Shown here piece by piece: positions 40,441 to 49,710 of a stretch of 49,744 nucleotides of DNA (the first letter of the stretch is position 1; each line of letters opens with the position of its first letter). Both the position numbers and the translations under genes were made by a program. The notes under the pieces are model-generated. The model did not search any database and was not told the origin of the DNA. It saw only the letters and a list, made by a program, of their open reading frames with translations. Source of the stretch: Planctomycetota bacterium (GTDB lineage: Bacteria; Planctomycetota; Planctomycetia; Planctomycetales; Planctomycetaceae); contig JAQBVJ010000049.1 of the NCBI GenBank assembly GCA_027623235.1, forward strand, positions 1-49,744. The letters are read 5' to 3'.

Positions 40441-40581
40441 CGGCGATTGTCAGGTCGACGGGCGGGAAGGTACGCGCGAACGCGAAATTGAGTCAACACG
40501 GATTTGAACGCCCCAAACTGCCTGTTTTCCCTGCTCCGGGTCGCGAGCCGCGTCCCCGACGGGAAAGCAAACGAACCACGG

Positions 40582-41502
40582 TTACACCCGCGGCTTCTGC
40601 ATCAGCACGACGAACTCGTGTACCTTGTTGACGCGAAAAACGGCCGGGTAGCCCAGCGGACGCAGGTTGTTGTACTCGCTCTGCCGGTTCCAGATGATCA
40701 GGTCGTCGAACAGAAATCCGACGTCCTGCAGCCGCGCGGCGAGGTCCGAGTGAAACGGGAAAAAGCGGTTCTTTTTCCGCAGGTCCATCACGATCACGCA
40801 GCAGTAGGCTCCCGGGCGAAGCGTCACGAACACGTCCGCGAAAACCTTCGTCAGCTCGGTGAGGAAGTCGCCGTAATCCTCAATCGTGCCCAGGTCGCCG
40901 TCGAGGTTTCCGTAATGCCGCACCTCTTTGTAGTCCGCCGTGCGGCGCTGGTTGAGAATGTTCCAGTAGGGCGGCGAGGTGATGCACAGGTCAACGGATT
41001 CCGGTTCGAGCTTCGTCAGAATCTCGAACGACGAGGCCTGATGGATCGTCGATCGAGGTACCGCGCCGTCCGCCGTTTCTTTGAGCCGCGTCGTCGCCAG
41101 CTCAACGTACTCGGGTGAGAGTTCGAACCCGACGCCTGTTTTTCCAAGCCGCTCGGCCGCGACGACCGTGCTGCCGGACCCGCAGAACGGGTCAAGGATC
41201 ACGCTGGCCTCGGGCCGCAAAAAGGACGCGATCAACCGCTCGACAAGCATGCCGGGAAACATGGCCGGATGTTTCAGCCGGCCTTCTTCGGTCGTCTTTC
41301 GAATGTCGCTCCACACGCTGATCGAGTTCTGAATCCAGCGTTTTCCGTCGAGCTCGTTGCAGTGCGGAACCGGTTTGCGAGCCGTTGTCTTTGCACCGGA
41401 TGTTTTCTTTGAGGCCGCATTCTTTCCCGCAGCCTTCTTAGCGCGAACGGGCTTTTTGCTGGCCGCGTCTGACGTTGAAGCTTTTTTCTTGCGGGCGTTC
41501 AC
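40582..41502 (-). CDS. Orphan DNA methyltransferase with lysine-rich N-terminal tail
   Basis: A 306-residue amino-methyltransferase (N4-cytosine or N6-adenine). The S-adenosylmethionine motif DPFCGSGSTVVAAE (residues 104-117) comes before the catalytic motif TSPPYW (175-180). The frame before motif I (FPGMLVERLIASFL) matches motif X. The first 43 residues are Lys/Ala/Ser/Thr-rich (RKKKAST...KKPVRAKKAAGK), like histone H1 or AlgP tails, suggesting non-specific DNA binding. No restriction endonuclease is adjacent, so it is an orphan, possibly regulatory. The start is GTG. It is the last gene of a minus-strand group. Confidence 0.9.
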   Translation of the reverse strand: MNARKKKASTSDAASKKPVRAKKAAGKNAASKKTSGAKTTARKPVPHCNELDGKRWIQNSISVWSDIRKTTEEGRLKHPAMFPGMLVERLIASFLRPEASVILDPFCGSGSTVVAAERLGKTGVGFELSPEYVELATTRLKETADGAVPRSTIHQASSFEILTKLEPESVDLCITSPPYWNILNQRRTADYKEVRHYGNLDGDLGTIEDYGDFLTELTKVFADVFVTLRPGAYCCVIVMDLRKKNRFFPFHSDLAARLQDVGFLFDDLIIWNRQSEYNNLRPLGYPAVFRVNKVHEFVVLMQKPRV

Positions 41503-41623
41503 AGAGGCTCACCGTCTTCGGGCATCCGTACCAGCCGCGCCGGACAAGACGCGAAGCGAGGCGACTGTCGCGAGGGCAGCCTGCATTTTCAAGCGAGAGC
41601 TGTGGCTCGCAAATCAGCGAGGA

Positions 41624-42331
41624 TCAAAGACCGACGGCACCCGCGCCGCTCTTCGGATCGTTGACCGGCTGCGCAGGAGCGGCCTGCTGCTGCTGCGACG
41701 GCAGGTTAAACGTCCCTTCAGCAAAGACCTGCCGCCGGGTTGCGTAGCGGATCGGGAACGAGGGCCAGACGGTGTTGGCGTTTTCTCCATCGATAAAATC
41801 GGCGACGGCTCCGTCAAAGACCCGCGGTGCCGGGCCAGTCACAAACAGCGACTCGCTCACGTATTGCGTAAAGCCAAGCCACTGCCGGTCCGGCGCGAGC
41901 ATGTCAAACAGGTTACTTCGCTCCGGCTTGAACCCGATGAACTCGCGGGGAAGCGGGGCGGTGTGCAGGGCCGTCAATAGAAACGCCATCATGACGTAAC
42001 CCGTCAGGAGCCCGAAGCCCCATCGACCGATTTCGTTGGCTCGCCCGCCCATCTGATGGTAGAGCGGTGCGACCCATTCCAGGGCGTATCGCAGAATGCA
42101 GATAAAAATCGTGAACAGCCCCAGCAGAGCAACGATGTCCCAGCGGTACTGCCAGGTGAAGCCGGTCAGAATGCTCTGACCGATTTCCGAAACCGGCTCG
42201 AACAAGTTCATCGCAAGCAGGCCGGAGACGATCACCGTCAGGCACGTAATGCCCGCGTTAAAGGCGCCGTCGCTGGCGACGAACCAGGTGACGCCAAGCC
42301 AGATCACGAGCAGCAGGATGTCGATAATCAC
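41624..42331 (-). CDS. CvpA-like multi-pass membrane protein
   Basis: A 235-residue protein with about four hydrophobic helices in its first 145 residues (IIDILLLVIWLGVTWFVA; TCLTVIVSGLLAMNLF; IVALLGLFTIFICILRYAL; FGLLTGYVMMAFLLTAL), a layout like the CvpA/colicin V production family. A soluble C-terminal part of about 90 residues ends in a Gln/Ala/Pro-rich tail (PSQQQQAAPAQP). A GTG at 42331 with GGAG 7 bases upstream is the preferred start; a TTG at 42358 is the alternative. It follows an unknown gene after 48 bp and the GspE-like gene, so it may function with them. Confidence 0.8.
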   Translation of the reverse strand: MIIDILLLVIWLGVTWFVASDGAFNAGITCLTVIVSGLLAMNLFEPVSEIGQSILTGFTWQYRWDIVALLGLFTIFICILRYALEWVAPLYHQMGGRANEIGRWGFGLLTGYVMMAFLLTALHTAPLPREFIGFKPERSNLFDMLAPDRQWLGFTQYVSESLFVTGPAPRVFDGAVADFIDGENANTVWPSFPIRYATRRQVFAEGTFNLPSQQQQAAPAQPVNDPKSGAGAVGL

Positions 42332-42379
42332 AGGAAACTCCGGCGGAGCAGATTTCAATTCCGCGTTGCGAGTCGCAGA

Positions 42380-42952
42380 TCAAGTGAGCCGCTTGCTCGC
42401 AACCAGTTCATTAATTCTTCTGACAAATTCGTCGATCGTCGGCGTCGGTCCCGCGCCGTGGCTGACGTAAGACTCGTCGGCCATCCATTCTCCCAGTACG
42501 GTCGGGATATCATCCCGTTGTTGATCGACGATCTCTCCGTGTTCAAGAGTGATGAATCTCAAAGAGGTTTCCGGAGCCTGCTGCTCCCGACTGGTCACGT
42601 CGACAGTCAGGATGAGGGCTACAAAAAACACTTCCGTTGGAAATTTCGGCGTCGGCATCTCGATGAGCGTGCATGGAAACGGGCCGATTCTCAGTTTATG
42701 AATCAGAAGATCGTCAGGAGTCATCGTGACCGGGAAATCAAACTCCTGGCACGCCTGAACCACCTCTTCAAAAAGTTTCGCGACGTAATCCGCCGCGTCT
42801 GCAGACGCGAGCGTCGTGACGCACTCGGTCGGATCACCAAACGCGGCTTCTCTCAAAACAGTGTGTGGAAATGTGTAATGATCGTTGCGGGCCTCGTTTC
42901 CCGGCGAGTCTTCCTGCCTGCCGCGTCGAGAAAAAAAGTCCAGCAGTCCCAT
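42380..42952 (-). CDS. Conserved-looking cytoplasmic protein, unknown function
   Basis: A 190-residue soluble protein that I do not recognise. It opens MGLLDFFSRRGRQ, an amphipathic start seen in membrane-associated proteins, then has an alpha/beta body with VAKLFEEVVQACQEFDFPVTM and PTEVFFVALILTVDVT. There is no signal peptide or transmembrane helix. It lies 26 bp after the GspE-like gene and 48 bp before the CvpA-like gene on the same strand, so the three are probably one transcript. Confidence 0.75.
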   Translation of the reverse strand: MGLLDFFSRRGRQEDSPGNEARNDHYTFPHTVLREAAFGDPTECVTTLASADAADYVAKLFEEVVQACQEFDFPVTMTPDDLLIHKLRIGPFPCTLIEMPTPKFPTEVFFVALILTVDVTSREQQAPETSLRFITLEHGEIVDQQRDDIPTVLGEWMADESYVSHGAGPTPTIDEFVRRINELVASKRLT

Positions 42953-42978
42953 AGGGTGTCTCAGTCTTTTCGGAAAAG

Positions 42979-44829
42979 CTACTTGACGACCCGCAGCAGT
43001 TCGTCAATCGACGTGAGCCCTTTGACGACCAGCCGCAAACCTTCTTCCTGCATGTAGAGCATCCCGTTTTTGCGGGCCTCTGACTTCAACTGCTGGACGC
43101 CGGCTTTCTCGCGAACCATCTCGCGCAGCTTGTCGTTGATCTCCAGAAACTCAAACACGCCGACCCGACCTCGATAACCAAGCCCGCCGCACGCCGGACA
43201 TTCGTCCTCAGCGTCCTTCGGCGGCCTGTAAAATTTCTCAATCCGGTCGACGGGAAGGCTGGCCTGTTTGAGGAATTCCGCCTTCGGTCGATAAGGCACT
43301 TTGCACTTCGGACACAGTCGCCGCGCGAGCCGCTGGGCGAGGATTCCCGAAATCGAACTGGCGAACAGGAACGGCTCCACGCCGAGATCCAGCATTCGAT
43401 ACAGAGCCGTAATCGAGTCGTTGGCGTGAACGGTCGAGAACACCATGTGACCGGTATTGGCTGCCGAGCAGGCGATCTCTGCGGTCTCACCGTCGCGAAT
43501 TTCGCCGATCATGATCACGTCGGGATCCTGTCGCAGGATACTTCGCAGCGAGCTGGCAAACGTCTGCTGCGCTTTCGTGTTGATCTCGATCTGCGTGATA
43601 TTGTTCATGTGATATTCGACCGGGTCCTCGACGGTGATGATGTTGTGCGTGTAGGCATCGATCGTTTTCAGGCAGCCGTACAGCGTCGTCGATTTGCCGG
43701 CACCGGTCGGTCCACAGACCACCATCAGACCGTGAGGCTGGTGGACGATTTTCAGGATCTGATCCTCAAGCTTCTTGCGGAAGCCGAGGTCTTTCATCGT
43801 CCCCACACCCTGCGACTGGTCAAGAATTCGCAGGCTCATTTTCTCACCGCCGCGCGTGCCCTGAGTCGCGACGCGGAAGTCGATGTCGCGGCCTTCGCTG
43901 ACCGCGCGGAAGCTGCCGTCGAGCGAACGACGCTTCTCGGTGATGTCCATCGCACCGAGCACTTTGAAAATGTTGACGACCGCATCGCCCAGCGCCCGGT
44001 CGAACGGCTCGGCCGGGTACATGACGCCGTCGATCCTCATTCGCACATTCATCGAATCTTCGCGCGGCTCAAGATGAATGTCCGTCGCGCGTCGGATCAG
44101 CGCGTCGTAAACCAGTTCTTTGGCGGCCATGAACCCGCGGGAGTTCTCGACCTGACTCGTCCGCGAGGTGTCCAGTTTGCCCGTTGAGGTCCGTCCGACG
44201 AATCGAATGTCCGGTCCGCTCGATTCGGTGCTTTCATTCTTACCGCCGATGTGGATGCCGATCAGAGCCAGCTTGCGGATGATGACGCTGCGAATGTGCT
44301 GCGGAGTCAGCACGCGCGCGTTCGCGGGGACGGCCGCATTCCGCTCGCGGATGTAAAGCCCGAGCGGCGTGCCAGTCGACGCGGTGATCGCACAGAACGC
44401 GAGGGCGAACGAGGGAATTCCCAGCGACAACAGAAGCCCGGCTCCGCCTCCGCCCATCATCAAAGCGTTCCAGTGATCCCGGCGGACTTTCAAAGCCGTG
44501 CTGTCATTATTAACCCACTGCGAGGACCAGACCCAGAACCACAGCAGGAACACGAAAAACCCGACTTTGAACAGGCTGAGGTACCAGCCGCGAAGAGGCA
44601 CCGACAGAGTTTCCGCGTTCGGCGCGTGGCTGCCGCGATGAAACGGAAGCGGGTACGGGGGGTAGGTTCCAACTGAAACCGTCGGGGCCACGCTGGGGGC
44701 ATTTGCTGCCGGCTGAGTCTGCTCCGTTGCCGCATCGCCCGCCGGGGCGGCCGGATCCTGAGCGACAAGAGACGACGTGGCCAGGACAAGCAGGCACAGG
44801 GTCGCGGCGGTGAGAAATCTGGAAAGCAC
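42979..44829 (-). CDS. GspE/PilB-type secretion ATPase with N-terminal membrane anchor
   Basis: A 616-residue type II secretion/type IV pilus assembly ATPase. Unusually it starts with a signal-peptide-like segment (MLSRFLTAATLCLLVLATSSLVA), a Pro/Ala-rich linker (24-60) and two hydrophobic segments (about 83-102 and 123-150) before the GspE core. Core motifs: Walker A GPTGAGKST (373-381), Asp box ITVEDPVE, Walker B DPDVIMIGEIRDGETA (435-450) and His box STVHAND. The zinc loop is kept (Cys506, Cys509, Cys544, Cys547). The start is GTG. Typical GspE is a soluble peripheral protein, so this one is tethered to the membrane. First gene of a minus-strand group; the GspF homologue is at 2221-3264. 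Confidence 0.94.
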   Translation of the reverse strand: MLSRFLTAATLCLLVLATSSLVAQDPAAPAGDAATEQTQPAANAPSVAPTVSVGTYPPYPLPFHRGSHAPNAETLSVPLRGWYLSLFKVGFFVFLLWFWVWSSQWVNNDSTALKVRRDHWNALMMGGGGAGLLLSLGIPSFALAFCAITASTGTPLGLYIRERNAAVPANARVLTPQHIRSVIIRKLALIGIHIGGKNESTESSGPDIRFVGRTSTGKLDTSRTSQVENSRGFMAAKELVYDALIRRATDIHLEPREDSMNVRMRIDGVMYPAEPFDRALGDAVVNIFKVLGAMDITEKRRSLDGSFRAVSEGRDIDFRVATQGTRGGEKMSLRILDQSQGVGTMKDLGFRKKLEDQILKIVHQPHGLMVVCGPTGAGKSTTLYGCLKTIDAYTHNIITVEDPVEYHMNNITQIEINTKAQQTFASSLRSILRQDPDVIMIGEIRDGETAEIACSAANTGHMVFSTVHANDSITALYRMLDLGVEPFLFASSISGILAQRLARRLCPKCKVPYRPKAEFLKQASLPVDRIEKFYRPPKDAEDECPACGGLGYRGRVGVFEFLEINDKLREMVREKAGVQQLKSEARKNGMLYMQEEGLRLVVKGLTSIDELLRVVK

Positions 44830-44998
44830 GGCGAACTCGGATCAGGAAGGCAGGATGAGGATTCATCGTAATTGCCTCACCCGGCCATTTCTACTTGTGC
44901 CCCGTTCCGCAGTTCAGGCTCGGCCTGGCAAGATCCAGTGATCGCGTGGCAGAGGATCGATAAGACGCTGCGGCGAACTTCGTCAGGCACAGCCTGAC

Positions 44999-45970
44999 CT
45001 ACCGGACCAGTGCTTCCGGCGTGCCGCTGAGGGTCGCGATGAACTCGTCAACCTTGAGGATGACCGACACCGGCGTCGGATCGTTGTGTCCCAGACCTTC
45101 GAGCTTCAGAAACCGTTTCGGCGCGTTCGCCGCTTTGAACAGCCGGCTGCCGGACTCAAAGGAGATCACCCGGTCGTTCGTGCCGTGACACTGCAGCAGC
45201 GAGCCTTTGAATTTCGTGATCGTCTCGGCCGAATTCAGCCGATCCTTTCCGACCATCCAGGCGAGCTTTGGAAAATGTTCTGCGGCCACTTCTTTGAGCG
45301 ACGAAAACGAACTCTGCACGATGATCCCGCGTGGCTGAGTCTGCGCGGCAAGCTGAACCGCCAGTGCTCCGCCGAGTGAACGACCCCACACGATGAGGTC
45401 CTTCTCTTCCCTGTCGGTCCGCGACGCGAGTTCGCGACTGGCTGCCCGGACGTCGGCGATCGCACCCTCGATCGTCGGCTTGCCCTCGCTCTTGCCATAG
45501 CCGCGGTAGTCGACGATCAGTGAGGCCACGTTCAATTCTTTCTGCAGAACTTTCATGAACTCCGCACGGTGAGCCAGGTGGCCAGCGTTTCCGTGCAGGA
45601 ACAACACGCTGGCCCGCGCGTTCTCGCAGGGGCAGAACCAGGCATGCAGCTTCGTGCCGTCTGACGATTTCAGTGCGACGTCTTCAAACTCGAGCCCCGC
45701 AGGCTGCCAGGCTCCTTCCGGATATTTTGCCGGCTGAAAGAGGATCAACTCGTCGAGTTTTCTCACGGTGTTTCGGGATTTCGCAGCCTCAAAGGCAGTG
45801 AGCTGGACGGGCGAGGATCGTGAACTGGCCTCAGCATCGGCAATGTCCTCGCCGGAAGAAATTGCGAGTCTGGAAGAAAGATCGGCAACGCGAGGGCTCG
45901 TTCCGCAACCCGGCAGAGCCAGGACGCAAAGGATCCCCGCCCCGATCGGAATGATTCTGCCAGGTCTCAT
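44999..45970 (-). CDS. Lipoprotein alpha/beta hydrolase
   Basis: A 323-residue protein of the alpha/beta hydrolase fold, family of BEM46/YqkD-like serine hydrolases. A lipobox (LALPGC, Cys22) after MRPGRIIPIGAGILCV makes it a membrane-anchored lipoprotein. Triad candidates: Ser198 in GRSLGG, Asp in CHGTNDRVI and His in EGLGHNDP; the oxyanion loop is LFLHGNAGH. Activity could be esterase, lipase or peptidase. The ATG at 45970 has GAGG upstream; the longer frame from 46048 would bury the lipobox. It lies 123 bp after the next gene on the same strand. Confidence 0.92.
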   Translation of the reverse strand: MRPGRIIPIGAGILCVLALPGCGTSPRVADLSSRLAISSGEDIADAEASSRSSPVQLTAFEAAKSRNTVRKLDELILFQPAKYPEGAWQPAGLEFEDVALKSSDGTKLHAWFCPCENARASVLFLHGNAGHLAHRAEFMKVLQKELNVASLIVDYRGYGKSEGKPTIEGAIADVRAASRELASRTDREEKDLIVWGRSLGGALAVQLAAQTQPRGIIVQSSFSSLKEVAAEHFPKLAWMVGKDRLNSAETITKFKGSLLQCHGTNDRVISFESGSRLFKAANAPKRFLKLEGLGHNDPTPVSVILKVDEFIATLSGTPEALVR

Positions 45971-46093
45971 CGCGCGCCTCGACGATTTTTGAAAACAACC
46001 ACTCGTGGAACAGATCTGCAAAGACGTTCTAAACAGCAGTCTCCGCAAATGTCGCGATTATGGGTGAGATCGACTTGTTGAGGCGAGACCGCT

Positions 46094-47401
46094 TCAAGGG
46101 CGAGGCTCGGGCGGATTCAGCGGCAGTTCCGGCGGCTGAGTCCAGTCCCAGTCGCTTTTGTATTTCACATCGAGATACGGCGTCTCAATCAGCTTTCCGC
46201 CGTCGCGCTTCGAGATCATGATCGCGTCCAGCACGCCACTTGTGACGAGCGTCCGCTCGACCGGCCACGTCGGTTTGCCGGTCTCCATCATTTTCTCGAC
46301 GCCCTTTAAGAGATACGTGAAGTGGTGGTACGGGCGGCCGTCCATGAAGCGAAAGCACGTCGCGTCTGTTGAGCCGTCCTCGTAACTCCAGGCGGCAGCC
46401 CATTCCGAAACTGCACCGTTCAGGATGAGCATGCTCGCCCGCAGACCGTCCCGGTAATTAACGACAAAGAGGACCGGCTCTTTGACAACCTCGCGGACCG
46501 TCTTCTTCTGCTTCTCCCAGCGACGGCGGCTAAGCGTCGACAGAGTTTTCTCAAGCAGACCCTGGTCATAAAGAAAGAGCTTCGCGGCCCTGCCCGTCTT
46601 GAGATCCTCGGTCGTGATCGCCTTCGGCTTTCCATCATTAGCCGCTTCCCACACCGCATCACCGGTCAGGCAAAGAACACTTGAGACGCCGGTCTCTCCG
46701 CCGGCCCTCCGCTCGGCGAGCGACTGAACCATCTCCAGCCCGTGAAAACCGTAAGCCTCGATTCCGCCGTACGAGACCGCGACGATCTCTTTGAGCTTCG
46801 CGCCGCGCTTCACGTCCGTCGGCGGATCCCGCCAGGCACTGGGAATCGACGAGCCCGCCATCATCGGAATTTTTAGCTCCTGCGCCCGGTCGTAAATCCA
46901 CTTCGCGTCTTTCCAGTTGTCAGACAGATGTTTGTCACTGAAGACGGGCACGCTGCGTCCGCTCTTTTCAAAAACGTCGGCCACCTGCTCGAACAGCCGC
47001 CGTTTGGGGAACTGCTTCGCTCCGGTTTCGGATTTTCCATAATCGCCGTGCTCGATCACGAAGAGCACACCATCCACCGCGAGCTTGTCGCCACCCAGCG
47101 TGAGTGCTTCCCGGACGGAATCGTAAATCGGGAAACCGTACTTCTTCGACGCCTCACGGCTGATGTCGTTCTTCGGAACCTGATCGGTAAACAGAGACAT
47201 CAGCTGCAGGTTCGGGCGAGGCTCCTGATCGAGCAGCGAGTAACCTCGCAGAGTCCGGCCGACAATCACGTCGGCGTGCGAGTTGTAGTGGTAAACACTG
47301 ACCACGCCGGCAACCTTCGTCGCCGGCTTCGCATCCTGAGCCGCAGCCGTCAGAAAAGGACCCGCTGCAAGCAGCCCGGACAAAAGAAGTGACCTGAGCA
47401 T
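46094..47401 (-). CDS. Secreted planctomycete protein of unknown function
   Basis: A 435-residue protein with a signal peptide (MLRSLLLSGLLAAGPFLTAAAQ). The body is alpha/beta with phrases I know only from uncharacterised planctomycete and related proteins: VYHYNSHADVIVGRTLRGY, LFTDQVPKNDISREASKKYG, GVLFVIEHGDYG and VPVFSDKHLSDNWKDAKW. The arrangement recalls the substrate-binding half of Gfo/Idh/MocA oxidoreductases without a Rossmann GxGxxG, so cofactor binding is not supported. AGGAGG 9 bases before the ATG at 47401 fixes the start. It is divergent from the NIPSNAP gene with a 160-bp gap. Confidence 0.85.
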   Translation of the reverse strand: MLRSLLLSGLLAAGPFLTAAAQDAKPATKVAGVVSVYHYNSHADVIVGRTLRGYSLLDQEPRPNLQLMSLFTDQVPKNDISREASKKYGFPIYDSVREALTLGGDKLAVDGVLFVIEHGDYGKSETGAKQFPKRRLFEQVADVFEKSGRSVPVFSDKHLSDNWKDAKWIYDRAQELKIPMMAGSSIPSAWRDPPTDVKRGAKLKEIVAVSYGGIEAYGFHGLEMVQSLAERRAGGETGVSSVLCLTGDAVWEAANDGKPKAITTEDLKTGRAAKLFLYDQGLLEKTLSTLSRRRWEKQKKTVREVVKEPVLFVVNYRDGLRASMLILNGAVSEWAAAWSYEDGSTDATCFRFMDGRPYHHFTYLLKGVEKMMETGKPTWPVERTLVTSGVLDAIMISKRDGGKLIETPYLDVKYKSDWDWTQPPELPLNPPEPRP

Positions 47402-47561
47402 CGTCAACCTCCTGGTGAGTTGGCGGAACCAGCAATCCCGCAGGATCGTCGAACGCCGGGCGGGTGTCATCCCAGACGACCTCGTTGGACATTCGGAAGA
47501 GTCCATTTCATAGTCAGTTGTGCGACAAAAGATTCACGGACACCCCCCAGGAGATTCCACG

Positions 47562-48359
47562 ATGACTCAGAATATTCCGCGCCGAGACTTTCTTGCCGGC
47601 TCAATCGCAGCCGCCGCGGCGCTGTCGACAAGCGACACTTCTCCGGTCTCCGCAGCCGACCCGGCAGCAAAGCAGGAATTCTACGAGCTGCGTACTTACC
47701 GCAACGGTGACGCTGCCAAACAGAAGGTCGTGCTCAACTTTGTTGAGACCGCACTTCGACCAGCATTGAATCGCCAGGGCATTGATCGGATCGGCATTTT
47801 TCAGAACGTCGACGAGAAAGACGCGTCGGTCTTCGTCGTGATCCCGTACGCCTCGCTGGACCAGTTGGCGATGCAGAACGACAAGCTCGAACAGGACGAG
47901 GCCTACCACAAAGCTGCGGCCGATTACTTTGCTCTGCCGGTAAAAGACGCGGCCTTCACCCGGATCGAAAGCCGCCTGCTGCGAGCCTTCAAAGGAATGC
48001 CGGTCCTCGCAGCCCCGTCAACGGAAAGCGCCTCGCGGCTTGTCGAACTGCGAATCTACGAGAGCCACAACGAGCACCTGGCAAAGCTCAAAGTCGAAAT
48101 GTTCAACGAAGGCGAGATCGCCATCATGAAAGATGTGAAACTCGCCCCCGTGTTTTTTGGCGAGACACTGATCTCCGGCGACGTCCCGAACCTGACCTAC
48201 ATGCTCTCCGCCGACAGTCCGGAAGCTCACGATGAGCACTGGGTTGGATTCCGCAAGCACCCCGAGTGGGACCGCATGAAGAACCTGGCCCGTTACCAGG
48301 GAACGGTGAGCAAGATCGTCAGCATCAAAATGACACCGACCGCTGGGTCACAGATCTGA
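47562..48359 (+). CDS. Tat-exported NIPSNAP family protein
   Basis: A 265-residue protein with a twin-arginine signal (PRRDFLAGSIAAAAALS). It contains two ferredoxin-like NIPSNAP domains: about residues 40-145 (YELRTYRNGDAAKQKVVLNF) and 160-262 (VELRIYESHNEHLAKLKVEMF, ending YQGTVSKIVSIKM). NIPSNAP proteins are dimeric alpha/beta barrels of largely unknown function; exported Tat versions are frequent in planctomycetes. A clear AGGAG precedes the ATG at 47562. It starts a plus-strand run of three genes that reach the window end. Confidence 0.92.
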   Translation: MTQNIPRRDFLAGSIAAAAALSTSDTSPVSAADPAAKQEFYELRTYRNGDAAKQKVVLNFVETALRPALNRQGIDRIGIFQNVDEKDASVFVVIPYASLDQLAMQNDKLEQDEAYHKAAADYFALPVKDAAFTRIESRLLRAFKGMPVLAAPSTESASRLVELRIYESHNEHLAKLKVEMFNEGEIAIMKDVKLAPVFFGETLISGDVPNLTYMLSADSPEAHDEHWVGFRKHPEWDRMKNLARYQGTVSKIVSIKMTPTAGSQI

Positions 48360-48497
48360 GCGTCACCCGGCAGGCCACTGAAAAAGTCCAAACCCTGTAG
48401 CGGAGCAAGCCGCCCGGTTTTGCATGTCAAACCGCGCTCTGACCGGACGGCGTGTGCCGTGCCGCTAACCTATTCAATGGGCAGTCAGGTCACCTCA

Positions 48498-48971
48498 ATG
48501 GCTCGCAAGGCTTCCAGGAAATCGGCGAAGGTCTCAAAGAAGGATGCTGCCGAGCCGGTCACTGCGGAACCGAAGCTCCTCTCCGGCGGTAATCCTCAGA
48601 TCCCCAAAGCCGACGGCGACGCGCCCGTTCAGGCCTACATCGCGGCCATGCCAGGCTGGAAAGGGGACGTCGGGCGCCACCTCGACGCGATCATCGAGCG
48701 CTCCGTGCCCGACGTCCGAAAGGCTGTGAGGTGGAACACACCCTTCTACGGCGTCGAGGATCAAGGCTGGTTCCTCGCCTTTCACTGCATCACGAAGTAC
48801 GTCAAGGTGGCTTTCCTGAACGGCACGTCTCTGCATCCACTTCCGCCTGTCGAATCCAAAACAAAGAGTACTCGCTACTTCCACATCCACGAGGACGACG
48901 AGTTCGACGAGGAACTCGTCGCAAGCTGGATCCGGCAGGCATCGGAACTGCCCGGCGACACCTGCTTCTAA
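48498..48971 (+). CDS. DUF1801 domain protein with basic N-terminus
   Basis: A 157-residue protein. A Lys/Ser-rich tail of about 20 residues (MARKASRKSAKVSKKDAAEP) precedes a DUF1801 (YdhG/iron-chaperone-like) domain: VQAYIAAMPGWKGDVGRHLDAIIE, VRKAVRWNTPFYGV, FLAFHCITKYVKVAFLNG and FHIHEDDEFDEELVASWI. Small domains of this family are proposed to bind ligands or metal, without firm function. Another in-frame ATG at 48477 could add seven residues. It is 138 bp after the NIPSNAP gene. Confidence 0.87.
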   Translation: MARKASRKSAKVSKKDAAEPVTAEPKLLSGGNPQIPKADGDAPVQAYIAAMPGWKGDVGRHLDAIIERSVPDVRKAVRWNTPFYGVEDQGWFLAFHCITKYVKVAFLNGTSLHPLPPVESKTKSTRYFHIHEDDEFDEELVASWIRQASELPGDTCF

Positions 48972-49020
48972 ATTAGATTCACAATCAAACTGTGGGCTGC
49001 TACCAGGAGACGCGAGCTCG

Positions 49021-49704
49021 ATGACGGAAACACCAATCATCCTCGGATCGCGATCTCCGCGCCGGCTGGAATTGCTCAGCCATCTCGTGTCACGGGAGCG
49101 GATTCACGTTTGCTCGCCCGACTCGTTAGTCGAGGCCGGGTTCGACGACCTCACAACACGGGACCAGTTTGACGAACGCATCGTCGAGGTTGCCCGGGCC
49201 AAACTGGCGGATGTGTTGAGGCAGTTCGAGGCGGACTCATCGTTGATTCCTGGTGGAGCGAAGGACGTCCTCATTCTCACGGGAGACACAACAGTCGTCG
49301 CAACCGGCCCGGATGGCAGACATTTGTCGCTCGGACAACCGCCGGAAGAATCGCTCGATGAAACGGTGCGGCTCTGGTTTCAAAATTACTTCGCGGGGAA
49401 GACACACGAAGTCCTCAGCGGAGTCTGCCTTGCCCGCGTGCCGATTCAGGATGGCCGACCAAACCACGAGAACCTGCGAGTCCTCACACGTGTCTGCTCA
49501 ACGAAAGTCACGATGAGGCCAGACGCGGACCGTCTGCTCGACTGGTATCTGAAAACCGGCGAGTCCCGCGGGAAGGCGGGCGGCTACGCGATCCAGGGAG
49601 CCGCGAGCGTTTTCGTCACGCGGGTCGAAGGCAGCCTCAGCAACGTCGTCGGGCTGCCCCTGGAAGAAACGATCGCCATGCTGAGGATCGTGTCCCACGA
49701 ATAA
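49021..49704 (+). CDS. Maf family nucleotide pyrophosphatase
   Basis: A 227-residue protein of the Maf/HAM1 group, which hydrolyses non-canonical or excess nucleoside triphosphates (house-cleaning) and was linked to septum inhibition in Bacillus. Seen: the phosphate loop ILGSRSPRRLELL at the start, the catalytic aspartate in LTGDTTV (Asp89), the STKVTMR strand and YLKTGESRGKAGGYAIQGA with SLSNVVGLPL near the end. The loop around residues 95-125 is longer than in short Maf proteins. AGGAG lies 12 bases before the ATG. The gene is complete, ending 40 bp before the window edge. Confidence 0.94.
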   Translation: MTETPIILGSRSPRRLELLSHLVSRERIHVCSPDSLVEAGFDDLTTRDQFDERIVEVARAKLADVLRQFEADSSLIPGGAKDVLILTGDTTVVATGPDGRHLSLGQPPEESLDETVRLWFQNYFAGKTHEVLSGVCLARVPIQDGRPNHENLRVLTRVCSTKVTMRPDADRLLDWYLKTGESRGKAGGYAIQGAASVFVTRVEGSLSNVVGLPLEETIAMLRIVSHE

Positions 49705-49710
49705 GGGTTC

